Of a stretch of 64,000 bases of DNA, positions 22,712-31,368 are shown in pieces. Every line of letters begins with the position of its first letter. The stretch's first letter is position 1. The translations under genes and the position numbers were made by a program. Below the pieces are notes generated by a model that worked only from the letters and a program-made list of their open reading frames with translations, did not search any database and was not told where the DNA came from. The DNA is from MTP4 sp052056915 (lineage in GTDB: Archaea > Halobacteriota > Methanosarcinia > Methanosarcinales > Methanosarcinaceae): the NCBI RefSeq assembly GCF_052056915.1, contig NZ_CP195119.1:186001-250000 (forward strand), given 5' to 3'.

Positions 22712-24422
22712 CCTTGGAAAAGAAGAATTCGAAAAGCTTGTCTCAGGGCTTGAAAAGCCTGCCATAGTCCAGCTCCTGGCAAAAGTGGACTCAGCCCGGG
22801 TCCGAAACCTCACCCCCCTGCAACTTTACCGGACTCTGAAGAGGATACAGGACGCAGGCCAGCAGGGAACAGAAAAGCAGGGCAAAGACCAGAGTGCAGA
22901 CAAGGGCGAAGGCTGCCCGTGCTACTCTTACATGCTGGAATCCGTGGAAAAAGAAAAGACAAAGGCAAGGTACTCCTTTGTCGGAAGCGACCCGGACGCC
23001 GTGCTGACCATAAAAGACAGGGAAATCAGTGTAGAGCTCCTGAAAAAGGAGGCTTCCAGCCTTTTCGAGCAGGTCCGTAAGGAAATCACGGAAGGTTGCA
23101 GAGATCCGGAAACGGGAGAAAATACCATCAGGGCAGCAGTCCCACCCGGAAAAGACCTCTTCGATGCCCTCCGCCTTGCTTTTCCCACCGCAGACGGGAT
23201 AGGCCTTTTGAATTCGAAACGTTTTGACAGGCAGACCTTCCTGGGAGGTGCAATCGGCTTTACGGCCTATGATGCAATCTATGACAGCTGGTTAGACACC
23301 GGGAAAGGTTTCGAGTCCGATGTTCCCGAACTTCAGTACCTGCTGGTTTCCAAAAGTTTTGTCTTCGACCACCTGACAGGAGACATCTACATCGTGCTCA
23401 CACCCTTCATAAGGCCCGGCTCAGACCCGGAAGCCCTTTACGGACAGGCAGTTTCGGAGGCAGAAAAACTGTACACCCTGCTTGAAAAGGCAGTGAGGGA
23501 AGAAGGAAAGGAAAAAGAAAAGGGAGAAGAAGAAGGTAGCGAAGAAAACTTTATGGAAAGCCCCGCCTCAATTTCAAGAACTTCACCCCCTGCCCCGGTT
23601 CCCGGTGTGGAAGAGTCGGAAAGAGCAGGGTTTGAAGCGGCGGTGCTCCAGGCAAAGGAACACATTTTTGCCGGGGACATCTTTCAGGTTGTACTTTCCA
23701 GGAAGCGGGAGTTTCAGCTTAAAGAGTCGCCTTTCGAACTCTATACCCGGCTCAGGGCAATCAACCCGAGCCCCTACATGTACCTCTTCGAGTTCGGGGA
23801 CCTGGCAATCGTCGGGGCAAGCCCCGAGACCCTGCTTACCGTGCACGAACGGACCGTAATCACAAACCCGATAGCAGGCACCTGTCCCAGAGGAAAGACC
23901 GGAGCCGAGGATGAGGAACTGGCAGCCCGGATGCTCGGGGATGAAAAGGAAAGGGCCGAGCACGTGATGCTGGTAGACCTCGGACGAAACGACGTCCGGA
24001 TGGTTGCGGAAAGCGGTTCGGTTAAGGTTTCCGATTTCATGAAGGTCCTGAAATATTCCCATGTCCAGCATATCGAAAGCACGGTTTCGGGAAAACTCAG
24101 ACCCGAATGTGACCAGTTCGATGCCTTCAGGGCGGTTTTTCCCGCAGGGACCCTCTCCGGAGCCCCGAAAATCCGGGCTATGGAGATCATTTCCGAACTC
24201 GAAAACTCCCCCAGGGGTGTCTACGGAGGCGGAGTCGGTTACTACAGCTGGAACGGGGACGCGGACTTTGCAATCGTTATCCGGACCGTGCTTGTCCGGG
24301 GGAAGCTTGCTTCCGTGCAGGCAGGAGCCGGCATTGTTGCGGATTCGGACCCGGCATACGAGTTCCGGGAAACCGAAAGGAAAATGGCTGCCATGCTAAG
24401 GGCGATAGAAGACGGAGCCTGA
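22698..24422 (+). CDS. trpE: Anthranilate synthase component I
   Basis: Makes anthranilate from chorismate with ammonia delivered by TrpG; first committed and feedback-controlled step. The N-terminal domain has YSYMLESVEKEK (the LLES-type tryptophan-binding motif) and RYSFVGSDPDAVL. The chorismate-binding domain contains IFAGDIFQVVLSRK, NPSPYMYLFEF, PIAGTCPRGKT, HVMLVDLGRNDVR, VQHIESTVSGKL, FPAGTLSGAPKIRAME and QAGAGIVADSDP. ATG 22698 follows gaggtg, with GTG 22692 as the alternative; both lie within trpF. A Glu/Lys-rich then Pro-rich insert (EGKEKEKGEEEGSEEN) at about residues 270-305 separates the two regions. Confidence 0.97.
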   Translation: MFSFDLGKEEFEKLVSGLEKPAIVQLLAKVDSARVRNLTPLQLYRTLKRIQDAGQQGTEKQGKDQSADKGEGCPCYSYMLESVEKEKTKARYSFVGSDPDAVLTIKDREISVELLKKEASSLFEQVRKEITEGCRDPETGENTIRAAVPPGKDLFDALRLAFPTADGIGLLNSKRFDRQTFLGGAIGFTAYDAIYDSWLDTGKGFESDVPELQYLLVSKSFVFDHLTGDIYIVLTPFIRPGSDPEALYGQAVSEAEKLYTLLEKAVREEGKEKEKGEEEGSEENFMESPASISRTSPPAPVPGVEESERAGFEAAVLQAKEHIFAGDIFQVVLSRKREFQLKESPFELYTRLRAINPSPYMYLFEFGDLAIVGASPETLLTVHERTVITNPIAGTCPRGKTGAEDEELAARMLGDEKERAEHVMLVDLGRNDVRMVAESGSVKVSDFMKVLKYSHVQHIESTVSGKLRPECDQFDAFRAVFPAGTLSGAPKIRAMEIISELENSPRGVYGGGVGYYSWNGDADFAIVIRTVLVRGKLASVQAGAGIVADSDPAYEFRETERKMAAMLRAIEDGA

Positions 24423-24487
24423 GAAAAGCCTGGACGAAAAAGCAGAAAGAGAATTCAAAAAAAGGAGCTTGAGAGGAGGCATTATTG

Positions 24488-25189
24488 ATGAAGGTGGTTT
24501 TCATAAACAACAGGGATTCCTTTGTATGGAACCTTGTGGATTACATTTCATATTTTGAAAAAGATACCGTGGTTCTCCCGAACACGGTCACTGTAGAAGA
24601 GGTAAGGGCTCTTGCCCCCGATGCGCTGGTGATTTCCCCGGGTCCTGGCAACCCCGCGGATCCGAAAGATATAGGGAGCTGCATAGACATCATCCGGGAA
24701 CTGGGACCGGAAATTCCCCTGCTCGGGGTCTGCCTGGGACACCAGGCGATCAATTTCACATTCGGTGGGACGGTCAGAAGAAGCAAGGGAGGCCCGGTGC
24801 ACGGGAAAAGTTCACAGATCCGGCACAGCGGTTCCTCGCTTTTCGGAGAGATGGGGGAAACATTTGAAGCCGGACGCTACCATTCCCTGGAAATCGGATC
24901 TCCAGCCCCCGGAATCAGGATAACCGCCAGGGCAGAAGACGGAAGCATCATGGCAGTGGAGCATGAAAAGTACCCGATATACGGCCTCCAGTTCCACCCG
25001 GAATCCGTACTAACCCCCAACGGGCTGAAAATAATTGAGAGTTTTCTGGAAATTGCCAGAGGATTTGAAAAAGAGAAGCTTGAAAAAGAAGAACAGAATT
25101 TCAAAAAGTCTGAAAAAAAATTAAAAAAAGAAAACCGGCTCTTAGAAACCGGTCACGAGCTGTGCCATCCACCTGTGAAGCAGGAATAA
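24488..25189 (+). CDS. trpG: Anthranilate synthase component II (glutamine amidotransferase)
   Basis: Releases ammonia from glutamine for TrpE. Class I glutamine amidotransferase motifs: FINNRDSFVWNLVDY, VISPGPGNPADPKDIG, the nucleophile in GVCLGHQAINF (about residue 80), YHSLEIGSP and GLQFHPESVLTPNG with the catalytic His and Glu. Start is ATG 24488 behind gaggagg. The last 30 residues are a charged Lys/Glu tail (EKLEKEEQNFKKSEKKLKKE) beyond the normal domain. Last gene of the operon; a T-rich stretch follows. Confidence 0.97.
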   Translation: MKVVFINNRDSFVWNLVDYISYFEKDTVVLPNTVTVEEVRALAPDALVISPGPGNPADPKDIGSCIDIIRELGPEIPLLGVCLGHQAINFTFGGTVRRSKGGPVHGKSSQIRHSGSSLFGEMGETFEAGRYHSLEIGSPAPGIRITARAEDGSIMAVEHEKYPIYGLQFHPESVLTPNGLKIIESFLEIARGFEKEKLEKEEQNFKKSEKKLKKENRLLETGHELCHPPVKQE

Positions 25190-25220
25190 TTCCTTCTTGA
25201 AAAATCTCTTATTTTTCTTC
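25188..25220 (+). terminator. T-rich terminator of the trp operon
   Basis: ttccttcttgaaaaatctcttatttttcttc directly after the trpG stop; archaeal termination typically uses such T-rich runs. It lies between convergent transcripts. Confidence 0.5.
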
Positions 25221-25249
25221 TGCCTTATAGGGGTGCTGGTCTCGTCTGA

Positions 25250-25999
25250 TTATTCATCTTTATTTTCAGTTTCCCCGGCTTCGGTATCCTCGTTTTCGGC
25301 TTCCCCTTCGAAAAATTCTTCCTCGGTAAAAGCTTCGTTGGCCTGATCCTGATAGCTGGAGGGCCTGAGGTCCTGATAGCCTCCGAAGTTCTTGATGGTA
25401 TCGTAGATAAGTTTGGGGTAGACTTCTATCTGCTGCCTGGCAACAAAGCCCTTTTCTTCCGAGGACTTTATGATTGCTTCACGGGCGGCCCTTGCTGCAG
25501 CCACGATTTCAGGCAATTCCTGTTCATTGGAGACAAAATCGATTTCTTCAAGAGCGAGGGTAGTCCAGAGGGTGACAACTTCCATTTTCTTCTCAACGGC
25601 TCCGAGCCCTATTATTTCAAGGACTCCAACTGCTTTTTGTGCAGGCACCTCGATTTTGAAATGGGCAGCTCCCTTTCCCACTTCCTGCACGGCTCTTGAA
25701 AGCGACCAGAGGGCATTGGAGTAACCTTTTTCAAGTGACATTTCCGAAAGCTCTTTCAGGGCTTCTATTGCAGCAGTAGCAGGCTCTTCAAACCTCTTCT
25801 GGGCAGCTTTGGTACCGATATTCCTTATGTATACGGCAACCATTTTGGATTCTTTCTCTAAATCCCCTTTGATAAGTTCTACCCCGAGTTCCCTGAGGTA
25901 GTCGATATTCTGGATAGCGTCATATTCGTTTCTTTCACTGGCTGCCTTTATTCCTGCTTCTCCCAGTTCAATTGCCTTCTGTTCATTCATTGTGAACAT
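25250..25999 (-). CDS. HEAT-like helical-repeat protein, family member 1
   Basis: Not recognised as a named family. A soluble, all-helical 249-residue protein in which helices repeat with a period near 36 residues (VAVYIRNIGTKAAQKRFEEP; VQEVGKGAAHFKIEVPAQKA; IIGLGAVEKKMEVV), the look of a HEAT/ARM-type solenoid. It starts at ATG 25999 (MFTMNEQKAIELG) behind ggggtg; an upstream ATG at 26020 would add seven residues. The N-terminal LGEAGI...YDAIQNIDYLRELG and the C-terminal region align with the next four genes upstream, so all five are paralogues. The last 30 residues form an acidic tail (EGEAENEDTEAGETENKDE). Possibly a protein-binding scaffold; no catalytic motif seen. Confidence 0.75.
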   Translation of the reverse strand: MFTMNEQKAIELGEAGIKAASERNEYDAIQNIDYLRELGVELIKGDLEKESKMVAVYIRNIGTKAAQKRFEEPATAAIEALKELSEMSLEKGYSNALWSLSRAVQEVGKGAAHFKIEVPAQKAVGVLEIIGLGAVEKKMEVVTLWTTLALEEIDFVSNEQELPEIVAAARAAREAIIKSSEEKGFVARQQIEVYPKLIYDTIKNFGGYQDLRPSSYQDQANEAFTEEEFFEGEAENEDTEAGETENKDE

Positions 26000-26020
26000 A
26001 TTTACACCCCTTTTAATCAA

Positions 26021-26317
26021 ATAATGCTTGAAAGGTTAGATTTTGGATAATTATCTGATATCCTATATGTTTACTCTGATATTAGTCTTCCTATATTTTT
26101 AGAAATATAATCAGCATATCCGGGGCTAATATCCCTGAAAAAAGAGCATAAAACCTTAAAAAAGAAATTAAGAAGCCGGAAAAGGGTAAAAAGGCATTTA
26201 TGAAGATAAAAAATCCTTAAAAATACCTCTGAAAAGAAAGTTTCCGGAAAATCTTTCAAAACTGTATTCAAAAAATTCCGAAAGATTGAAACATTTTCGA
26301 AAGATTGTAAGTAACCC
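26021..26317. other. Intergenic region within the helical-repeat gene array
   Basis: 297 bp, AT-rich, no gene or clear repeat. Likely contains the promoter of member 1 (gatattagtcttcctatattttta at about 26078-26102). Confidence 0.4.
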
Positions 26318-27247
26318 TTACCGGACTTCAGCAAACTGGCTATAAATCTTTTCGTGCAACCTCCTAATTTCCTCCGCATTCCGGTTCAGTTTTGCACGCG
26401 GAACCTTTACGTCCAGGAAAGAATCAAGCAGGCACTCGGCCGAAAGTACGGTATTTCCCAGGTAACCAGCCTCAGCGTTCTTCCTGACAGTTTCTATAGA
26501 GAGAGCCGCCTGAGCAGCGGCAAGTTCCAGCTTCCTCCGGGAGGAAAGTTTTCCGAGTTCTCCGAGACAGTAGAGGGGAGTGCACGTTTCTTCGCAAATC
26601 CTCCGCTCTTTATACAGGCTCTTCCTTTTCCTGAGCAGAGCCCAGTTCAGCGCAATCTGAGCGTCTTCCAGCAGGAGTTCGGCACTTATAACAGCGTTTT
26701 CAAGCCCTGCTCCTGCAGCACTTTTTCCAACATCCCGGATCAGCGAGGGGATATCAGCCTGGAACACTTCCAGGTCCTCGCACCCGGAAAAAGTAGCAAT
26801 TTCTTTCAGGAGAGACTGGCTGGTGATGGCGGCTTTTTCCATTCCCTTCCTGGCCGCCTCTTTTCCGACTTCTTTCAGGGTAGTAGCCACAAGCCTGAGA
26901 GATACCGGCATTCCACTATCAGATGCCTTTTTTCCGAGAGTCACAAGAGCCGATGCAACAGCTAAGACCGTCTCTTCAACCCCCTTTCTAGCCGCTTCCT
27001 GTCCGATTCTTCCCAGTGAAACCGATGCATCAAGGAGACCTACTGTCAGTCCCTTTTCAACCGCAACTTCACCGAGGGTTTGTATGCAGGAGACCACCTT
27101 TTCCGGACCTGCTTCCGGGAACTGCCCGACACATTTGATTCCGAGATCACCCAGATCGTCGACCGTCCGGAGGAGCTGCACTTCATTCCTCGCCCGAACC
27201 GCCGAGAATCCCTGGTCAAGCAGCCGAGCTTCTTCTGTTAAAGGCAT
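26318..27247 (-). CDS. HEAT-like helical-repeat protein, family member 2
   Basis: 309 residues, soluble, alpha-helical, no signal or membrane segment. The N-terminus MPLTEEARLLDQGFSAVRAR matches the opening of members 3-5. Repeats include VSCIQTLGEVAVEKGLTVGL, VSLGRIGQEAARKGVEETVL and ATTLKEVGKEAARKGMEKAA. These show a consensus of hydrophobic-hydrophobic-IG-x2-AA-x3-G(M/L)E that recurs about every 36 residues, six or so times. Shared C-terminal motif: AALSIETVRKNAEAGYLGN. A ggaggtg ribosome site precedes ATG 27247. I cannot name a function; the solenoid design suggests a binding scaffold. Confidence 0.75.
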   Translation of the reverse strand: MPLTEEARLLDQGFSAVRARNEVQLLRTVDDLGDLGIKCVGQFPEAGPEKVVSCIQTLGEVAVEKGLTVGLLDASVSLGRIGQEAARKGVEETVLAVASALVTLGKKASDSGMPVSLRLVATTLKEVGKEAARKGMEKAAITSQSLLKEIATFSGCEDLEVFQADIPSLIRDVGKSAAGAGLENAVISAELLLEDAQIALNWALLRKRKSLYKERRICEETCTPLYCLGELGKLSSRRKLELAAAQAALSIETVRKNAEAGYLGNTVLSAECLLDSFLDVKVPRAKLNRNAEEIRRLHEKIYSQFAEVR

Positions 27248-27613
27248 ACTTCACCTCCAATTCCGCAGCCTTTACTATAAATTATGACCGGGCAGGATAT
27301 TAAATTTTTCATTTTCCTCCATTTTTTTGTCCTGTTAAACGCAGCAACCCCGGCAAGGGGGACATATTCCAGAATAGGGACAGAAAACGGAAGAAATAAA
27401 GAGAAAAAAAGACACCAAAACGAAAAAGTAAAGAAGGAGAAGGCGGGAGGAAAGGCGGGAAGGGAGAAAAAGAAGGGTAAAGTAAAGGAATAAAGGAGTA
27501 AAGGGGGGCCAGAAAAGAAAAAAGGTAGAAAGGAAAAAACTTGAATGAAAGAAGAAGAAGAAGAAGAAAAGGGAAAGGAAAAGGAAAACTTATCTCCTCA
27601 ATTTCTTCTATTT
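27248..27613. other. Intergenic region with a GA-rich tract
   Basis: 366 bp between members 2 and 3. About 27385-27595 is purine-rich (gaagaagaagaagaag, ggaaaggaaaagg), so frames over it are artefacts. No gene. Confidence 0.6.
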
Positions 27614-28498
27614 TCACATTTTGGAAAGGATCTTTTCATGCAGTTCCTTTACTTTCTGCAGCTTCTCCAGGCTTTCATCTGTTTCAGCAACCCCTTCACT
27701 TTCGAAGTTTTCAAGGGCAAGTTCCGTCACAATAGAAGAATTCGTCAGGACATTTTCTTCAGCCTGAACTTTTAAAGTCTCAAGCGTCCACTGGCTCTGG
27801 AGGAAAGCCCCCTGCATGTCCTTCTTCAGGGAAAGTTTTCCGATCTCTTCAACCGAAATGGCGGTTGAACTGAGAGCTTCATCAAAGTATTTTTCCGAAG
27901 CCAGCGCACCAAGTTCCTCCAGCAGGAGGAGTACACTGAGAGATTCGGTCTCAAGCCCTTCTCCGGCAACATTTCTTCCGACCTCTCCAAGGAAAGTCAG
28001 CACATTTATCAGCGCTTCTTCCATGTCCCGTTTGCCCGCAACCAGACCTATTTCCCTGAAGAGCAAAGCCATAGTAACCGTTTCTTCCGTACCCCTCTGC
28101 CCGGAAGAGACTTTTCTGATTTCCATCAGGGTCGTTACCGCAACCTTTGAGGCGGTTCCTAGGTCGCTTTTCACAGCCTTCTTCCCGAGTTTTCCTATCG
28201 AAACAACGGTTTTTCCCGCTGTGGACTCAAAACCCTTTTCTGCTGCTGCCTTTGCCAGGTTCCCCATAGCCAGAATAGAATTGATCGTAACGAGTTCGAG
28301 TTTTGCCTCCGCAGCCAGCTCCGCGATCTCATCGATAGAGAAGATGACCCTCTCGGCATCGGCCTCTTCATTTTCCGTTATGAAGTCGACCGCAATTCCT
28401 GTAAGGGAGTCCAGTGCCTGGAAAACCCGGCTCTCATCCCCCTCTTCAACCGAGGTTAAGCCTACCTCCATGGCATCCGCTTCATTCAATGTTATCAT
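27614..28498 (-). CDS. HEAT-like helical-repeat protein, family member 3
   Basis: 294 residues. Begins MITLNEADAMEVGLTSVEEG, followed by about six helical repeats (IFSIDEIAELAAEAKLELVT; ILAMGNLAKAAAEKGFESTA; VVSIGKLGKKAVKSDLGTAS; LLFREIGLVAGKRDMEEALI; LTFLGEVGRNVAGEGLETES; AISVEEIGKLSLKKDMQGAF). The closing motif SQWTLETLKVQAEEN is shared with its neighbours. Soluble and acidic, without cysteine clusters or catalytic signatures. ATG 28498 with gcgggga upstream. Spacing of several hundred bp on each side implies its own promoter rather than one tight operon. Function unknown. Confidence 0.75.
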   Translation of the reverse strand: MITLNEADAMEVGLTSVEEGDESRVFQALDSLTGIAVDFITENEEADAERVIFSIDEIAELAAEAKLELVTINSILAMGNLAKAAAEKGFESTAGKTVVSIGKLGKKAVKSDLGTASKVAVTTLMEIRKVSSGQRGTEETVTMALLFREIGLVAGKRDMEEALINVLTFLGEVGRNVAGEGLETESLSVLLLLEELGALASEKYFDEALSSTAISVEEIGKLSLKKDMQGAFLQSQWTLETLKVQAEENVLTNSSIVTELALENFESEGVAETDESLEKLQKVKELHEKILSKM

Positions 28499-29016
28499 TT
28501 TCTTTTTCCCCGCTTGTCAGGTTTGTCAAACTATTATGAATTATTTAGAGGTTTTTAAGTCTCAGCCTGCTGAATGCTTCTGCATCCCAGTCAGATAAAT
28601 AAATATAATAAGTGTACGGTTTTGTTTCCTGCCTACTCTATGAAGTTCTGAGGTTATTAGTGTTGCTATATAGCACGAAAATACCCGGAGTATAAAGATA
28701 CGGCTTTATCACCCGGTCTGAGCTTCCAAAAGGCAGCATCGAGACGGGGGTTTTAATGCGGGAAATCGCAAAATATCGGTCAGAAAATAGGGAAATCTCC
28801 GTCAGGAAATAGTGAAATATCGGTCGAGAAACCTCAAAATAACTGTACGAAAATAGTGAAATGTCCCTAAGGAAATAGTGAAATAACTGAGGAAAGTATA
28901 AAACATCTTCCTGTCGGGGGATCGTAAAATATTCCCGGCAGGGTAAAGCCTGGAATACTCAGCTACCAGGAAAATGGGATTGTCAGCTGAAAGGGTGTAA
29001 GGAGACGCTAAAAACC
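28499..29016. other. Intergenic region with degenerate 22-bp repeats
   Basis: 518 bp between members 3 and 4. The only structure seen is the repeat at 28761-28900; the remainder is unremarkable. Confidence 0.55.
28761..28900. repeat. Degenerate tandem repeat, unit about 22 bp, six copies
   Basis: Units resemble gaaatatcggtcaggaaatagt, with variants such as gaaatctccgtcaggaaatagt and gaaatgtccctaaggaaatagt. Copies differ at 3-7 positions. Confidence 0.75.
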
Positions 29017-29856
29017 TTATTTGTCCAGGCTTTCTGCTTCATTTATCATTTCGGTGCAATTAAAAACTTCAAGGGAGATTTTTGCCATAAGTACATGACT
29101 TATCATGTATTTCTCGTCAGTTTCGATTCTCATGTTCTCAAGGGAATGGGCAGCCCGGATAACAGCATTATCAAGGGCTTCATTTTCGACTTCCTGAGGC
29201 TCACTTTCTGAAAGTAAAGGCTCACCTTCCTGCGAACCTCCATTCTCGGAATGGGTAAGTGCAAACCCGAAAACTTCAGAAAAATCGTCTGAAATAAAGG
29301 ATGCATCCTCATGAAGCGGCGGGGACAGCAAAATTCCCGGCATAACGGGAATAATTCCTCCATTATCCGGGCCCCCTGAAGCGGAATTCTTGCACACGCT
29401 CGTACCTACCACCCCGAGAGCCAGGGCCGCAGTCAAAGCTTCACCTTTCTTATCTTGCACGGAGGCAGAATTAACTATTTCTCCCAGATATGCCACCACA
29501 ACCCTTACCGCAGCTTCCATCCCCTGTCCGGCTGCAGCTTTTCCTACTGCACAGAGGGAATACAGAATACTCTGGCTTGTATCTGTCATCTCCTTTCCCC
29601 TGGCAGCTTTTGCCATCCGGCCCAGGGAGATAAGGGAGATGAAAACCCCGGCTTCCATCCTTTGAAGGGCGGCAGCGTTCCCAATATTTTTTATACAGGT
29701 CACAGCTCTCTTGGCATCTGTTTCCAGCCTTTTGTTTATGTATTCTGTCCCGCGCTCGGTCAGGAAATCGATAGACCTGAGCACCCCCAATTCATCCTTT
29801 TCCTTAACCGAACTTAAACCAAGGTCTGTAGCCCTTGCCTCATTCAAGATAGACAT
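29017..29856 (-). CDS. HEAT-like helical-repeat protein, family member 4
   Basis: 279 residues. Opening MSILNEARATDLGLSSVKEK is the clearest match to member 3. Helical repeats VTCIKNIGNAAALQRMEAGV, LISLGRMAKAARGKEMTDTS, LYSLCAVGKAAAGQGMEAAV and VAYLGEIVNSASVQDKKGEA fill the first 160 residues. The next 65 (about 165-230, Gly/Ser/Pro/Glu-rich, ENGGSQEGEPLLSESEPQ) replace two repeats with a low-complexity linker. The family end motif AAHSLENMRIETDEKYM then returns. The internal replacement suggests relaxed or changed constraint in this copy. ATG 29856, weak aaagagg ribosome site. Function unknown. Confidence 0.72.
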   Translation of the reverse strand: MSILNEARATDLGLSSVKEKDELGVLRSIDFLTERGTEYINKRLETDAKRAVTCIKNIGNAAALQRMEAGVFISLISLGRMAKAARGKEMTDTSQSILYSLCAVGKAAAGQGMEAAVRVVVAYLGEIVNSASVQDKKGEALTAALALGVVGTSVCKNSASGGPDNGGIIPVMPGILLSPPLHEDASFISDDFSEVFGFALTHSENGGSQEGEPLLSESEPQEVENEALDNAVIRAAHSLENMRIETDEKYMISHVLMAKISLEVFNCTEMINEAESLDK

Positions 29857-29993
29857 GTATGATCCTCTTTAAGATATCACCAGGCGCGGAAGGGAACTGG
29901 CTGCCAGGTTATCTGGCAGTTCCCATGCTCCTTTACAGGAAAATGCAAGTGTCCGGGACCTCTCCGAAATGCTGTTTTCCCTTTTAATGAAGT

Positions 29994-30875
29994 TTATTCG
30001 GCATTCCCTTCCGGGAACCGTCTCTTTACATTGCGGGTTTTCTTGCGGCTTACCCCTTCCTTTTCCGTTTCAAACTTCTCGAAATACTGGAGAGCTACCC
30101 CTGCAATGATGGAAGCGCTCATAAGATAGCGGTCATCGGCGTCAAATTTGATCGTCTCCAGGGAATATGCTGCCTGCAAACGGGCCTTTTTAAGCCCCTG
30201 TTCATCTGCAGCTCGCCCTATGCCCTCCAGGGAACGGGCAGTTGCTTCAGCAGCCTTCTTCAGGTCCTTTTCAATCGCACTGGACCCCAGTTCCTGCAGG
30301 AGGAGCTCGGCATTGAGCGCAGCGGCCTCAAAATTCTGGCTTGCGGCAACTTTCCCGGTAATCCCCAGCCAGGCTAGCGTGCTTTCCGCAGCGTCCCCGA
30401 GTTTCTGCTGGGTTACGCTTTTTCCGATCTCCCCCAGGGAAAAAATAACCGCTATTGTTTCTTTTTTCAGTTTCCTGCAAGCCGCCGTGTTCCCCATTTC
30501 TCCCAGGCAGGAAGCAGCCACCTTTGCGGGAACTTCAAGCTTCTGCTCTCCCGCAGCTTTTCCTACCTCCCCGATCGCCAGGGCAATACTTACAAGGATA
30601 CTTTCCATCTGCTGCCTGCAGGCTTCCTTTGCAACCGGGGCCAGGAGCAGGAGTGAGGTAATAGCTGCCATTTCCAGCCGCTTTAAAGCTGCTGCTCTTC
30701 CGATATCCTTTATGTACTCAACTATTCTCCTGGTATCGGCTTCCTTGCCTTCCCCGGCATACTTAACCGCAATTTCATTCAGGTAATTCAGAAGTTGTAT
30801 GACCTCAGCTTCGCTTCTTTCATTGACTGCAGCCATTCCCATTTCAAAAGCTTCGGTTTCATCCAGCGGAAGAAT
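29994..30875 (-). CDS. HEAT-like helical-repeat protein, family member 5
   Basis: About 293 residues, the most regular member. Repeats: VEYIKDIGRAAALKRLEMAA, LLLLAPVAKEACRQQMESIL, ALAIGEVGKAAGEQKLEVPA, ASCLGEMGNTAACRKLKKET, IFSLGEIGKSVTQQKLGDAA, LAWLGITGKVAASQNFEAAA and ARSLEGIGRAADEQGLKKAR; then the family end motif AAYSLETIKFDADDRYLM and a basic tail (RKKTRNVKRRFP). The first ATG (30842) lies eleven codons inside the conserved N-terminal block; the preceding codons LPLDETEAFEMG align with the starts of the other members. No ATG, GTG or TTG is available there, so the start is drawn at ATT 30875 tentatively. Most upstream member of the array. Confidence 0.7.
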   Translation of the reverse strand: MLPLDETEAFEMGMAAVNERSEAEVIQLLNYLNEIAVKYAGEGKEADTRRIVEYIKDIGRAAALKRLEMAAITSLLLLAPVAKEACRQQMESILVSIALAIGEVGKAAGEQKLEVPAKVAASCLGEMGNTAACRKLKKETIAVIFSLGEIGKSVTQQKLGDAAESTLAWLGITGKVAASQNFEAAALNAELLLQELGSSAIEKDLKKAAEATARSLEGIGRAADEQGLKKARLQAAYSLETIKFDADDRYLMSASIIAGVALQYFEKFETEKEGVSRKKTRNVKRRFPEGNAE

Positions 30876-31368
30876 CCTGCATCCCCCAAGTTCTACTTTT
30901 GCATAAGAGTATTGCCGTGTGAGGATATTAGCTTTGCCATGTAAGAAACAGGGCAGGGTTTTCCCTTTGGTCTCCCTCAGTTCAATGAAAAATCTTACAT
31001 GAAAAGAACTTTCTATACAATTTCAAGCCATTATAGAAAGTTTTAAATAATATTTTACGGTAATAAGATACCGGTTGCTTGCAAGCGAACCTCGAAGCCT
31101 CATTTCACACACACACGAGAATCACAACGATTACTCTAGAAGGATAGGTTCATCCCTTCTTCCTGTCCGTTCCGTTCGCTTGTGAGTACCACCCTCTCAA
31201 TAACCTTTCCTGAATTTCCGTCTTTACAAAAACCCTGTACACCATCTTTTCAGAAATCCCCAAATAACGTTTTTTCCGCACCCCAAATACCGTCTTTACA
31301 AAAAATTCGGTACGTTAAATTCGGTAGGTCGACACCTTGCAACAACAGTTGTGAGAAAGGGGGATAAT
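30876..31368. other. Intergenic region between divergent genes
   Basis: About 490 bp. Contains a TATA-like tttaaataatatttt (about 31041-31055), a short cacacacaca run (31111-31120) and two copies of ccgtctttacaaaaa (about 31217 and 31289) in front of the DUF2769 gene. No gene seen. Confidence 0.5.
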
